Source: Selaginella moellendorffii
Taxonomy: Eukaryota; Streptophyta; Lycopodiopsida; Selaginellales; Selaginellaceae
NCBI RefSeq assembly: GCF_000143415.4
Contig: NW_003314366.1
Location: forward strand, 545,363 to 604,567
Reading direction: 5' to 3'
Length of the DNA stretch: 59,205 nt
Below, piece after piece: positions 57,851 to 59,205 of this stretch. The translations under genes were made by a program, and so were the position numbers. The first letter of the stretch is position 1. Each line of letters begins with the position of its first letter. A model generated the notes under the pieces. It was not told the origin of the DNA, made no database searches, and saw only the letters and a list, made by a program, of their open reading frames with translations.

Positions 57851-58471
57851 TATAAGCTCTTGAATTTAGACTTCCTGAGAGGTCACCCAGCCCAGTACTA
57901 TTCAAACCCAAGGACACTTAACCCTAAGTATCCCAAAACCCTTAACTGATTGGAAAAAAGGGTGCACTTTTATTCATTAACTCTTTCCCTTTATATTTGA
58001 ATCTATATGAATCATTTCTTGAATCATTTCTTGAATCATTTCTCGAATCATTCCTTTTAGTTGCTTACAATCCATCACACTTCTCTACAAGTTCACACCT
58101 TCATAAACAGAAATTGAGAGCCGCAACTTTCTCAAGAGCCTTACTCTCTTGACACTCTACCCCTCAGGTTGAGCCAGCCAAAAGCAAGTTGGACTTACCA
58201 AATGTCAATCTCAACATATGGTATAATTCCCTTCGCCAACCAATAGAGTTGAAACCAAAACCTCTTTGATACCAAATATAAGCTCATGAATTTAAACTTC
58301 TCGAGAGGTTACCCAATTTAGTATTATTCAAACCTAAAGACGCATAATCCCAAATATCCTAAAATACTTAATTGATTGAAAAAGGGGATGCACTTTTATT
58401 CATAAGCCCTTTCCCTCTATATTTAAACCGTTATGGATCGTCTCTTGAATCATTCTATTTAGTCACTTACA
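57851..58471 (-). mobile_element. TRIM-like miniature LTR retrotransposon
   Basis: Two LTRs of about 200 bp (57851-58069 and 58277-58471) start TATAAGCTC and end CTTACA. They flank a 207-bp interior without coding capacity. Next to the right LTR is TTTGATACCA, the complement of a tRNA-Met primer site, so the element is reverse-oriented. Flanks ATAGT (57846-57850) and ATGGT (58472-58476) look like a 5-bp duplication with one change. The left LTR has extra copies of a CTTGAATCATTT unit. It sits between the protease and RT parts of A3. Confidence 0.82.
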
Positions 58472-59205
58472 ATGGTATCTTGGAATTATCTGTTAAACCA
58501 CTAAAAGCACTTCCTCTGCTCCCATATTTTATCACTCCCTATTGAAAGTAAACACAAAAATGTTGTCCTTTAATGAGTTATCCTCTCATAGACACTAAGT
58601 TCAAGTAGGAGTCTTTAACTTTACATTGCCCTACCTTTAAATCTTAAGCTTCCACCCTAAATCATTCTCCTCAAGCATTTGCCAATATCACTAGGTTTCT
58701 ACCTTGTTTATGCAAGGCTACCACAAACTGGTTGAATTAATCCATCCTAAAGATCACGTCAAATCTCGCCATATCTGAAACAGTGAGATCCATGTTCACT
58801 TTCTATATCCCTACTTTGACTCTTGCTTGTTGAAGTACCTATTAGTGATTTATCTACCTTGAACAAACTCTATAGTCCTTGGTTCTTGCAACCACTACAC
58901 TGTTAGTTTAACTTTTCAGACTATGTTTGTAGTCACAAATTATCTAAAGCATCCGTGTCAATAAAGATCTTAACAATGCTACTTCCGAGATTCCCTCATA
59001 AGGTTAATAAATGTCGCAAACGACTCTCTACCAAAGTTACTCATATAATGAATAACTTTGAGCTAAGGACTAGATCACATATATCAATTTGAACTTCACC
59101 CAACTTAATGGCTATATTGACTCTAGCTTTCTTTGGATAAAGGCATTCTCTTGAGAAGTGTCCTACTTCACTGCAATTGAAATATATATTATTCCTCATG
59201 CTGCT

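Larger units (their letters stand above)
55076..59205 (-). pseudogene. gag-pol: Decayed gag-pol of chromovirus A3, cut by window end
   Basis: Collinear with A2 on the reverse strand: chromodomain region about 55470-55700, GPY/F and intron 2 region about 55850-55910, integrase 55920-56560, RNase H about 56590-56930, RT about 56990-57800 (one short intact piece at 57141-57362 with VIYIDKILIY), protease and gag from 58480 to the zinc-knuckle region at the window end. About 0.6 kb between the integrase and RNase H parts is deleted near 56570-56590. A 98-bp segment at about 56073-56170 is inverted. A 55-bp tandem duplication lies at about 57675-57780. Stops and indels are everywhere. Transitions dominate, as expected for long-methylated DNA. 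Confidence 0.9.

Noticed and set aside
1-59205. tRNA, rRNA or host protein-coding genes
   Set aside because: No cloverleaf, rRNA-like segment or non-transposon protein family was recognised by reading; a profile search would be needed to exclude short ones.

Overview
This is a repeat-dominated eukaryotic nuclear window, most likely from a streptophyte (land plant or close algal relative). The evidence is chromodomain Ty3/gypsy retrotransposons primed by initiator tRNA-Met, a short TTTAGGG-type run, and NIF/FCP1 phosphatase and transposase proteins of plant-like type. Spliceosomal introns are consistently tiny (47-59 nt). Non-angiosperm lineages with tiny introns, such as Selaginella-type lycophytes, come to mind, but the species cannot be fixed. 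I see no ordinary single-copy host gene; essentially everything assignable is a mobile element inside another mobile element.

Layout. Bases 1-9333 hold an LTR of family C split by a non-coding family B retrotransposon (1946-9248), which itself carries a solo C LTR (6286-7317). From 9993 a forward family-B-type LTR is split by a complete chromovirus, A1 (11329-18863), and resumes to 19271. An older B element runs from 20397 to 52445 with matching CTTAA target duplications. It contains chromovirus A2 (21394-28924, reverse strand) in its body and a young B element (30824-51939) in its LTR. The left LTR of the young B element carries a 13,678-bp DNA transposon (31222-44899). Beyond 52668 lies a decayed third chromovirus, A3, broken by a solo B LTR (53101-54580) and a miniature LTR element (57851-58471), running off the window end.

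The DNA transposon is the most interesting object. It has perfect 24-bp terminal inverted repeats, a 4-bp CATT target duplication and an intact empty site in the partner LTR (50648-50651). On the reverse strand it encodes a DDE-type transposase-like protein (32853-35921, with two in-frame stops). On the forward strand an 11-exon gene (38880-44470) can be assembled whose exon phases close exactly to 1,631 codons plus stop. It joins a ParB/sulfiredoxin-like domain, a methyltransferase-like segment, basic and acidic linkers and a NIF/FCP1-like phosphatase domain. Roughly 27 copies of a 22-bp palindrome (arms ATGGCRTG and CAYGCCAT, centre NGGCCN) are scattered through this element in spacers, introns and two coding sites, and I found none elsewhere in the window. 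I suggest a transposon with its own dispersed binding-site system.

The second notable point is that the chromovirus family carries two small introns in pol. The first splits integrase between HPQT and DGQTE, so only spliced RNA supplies the catalytic glutamate; the spliced model gives an exact D,D(35)E spacing. Families A and B share primer-binding site, polypurine tract and an LTR module, suggesting that non-coding B is mobilised by A.
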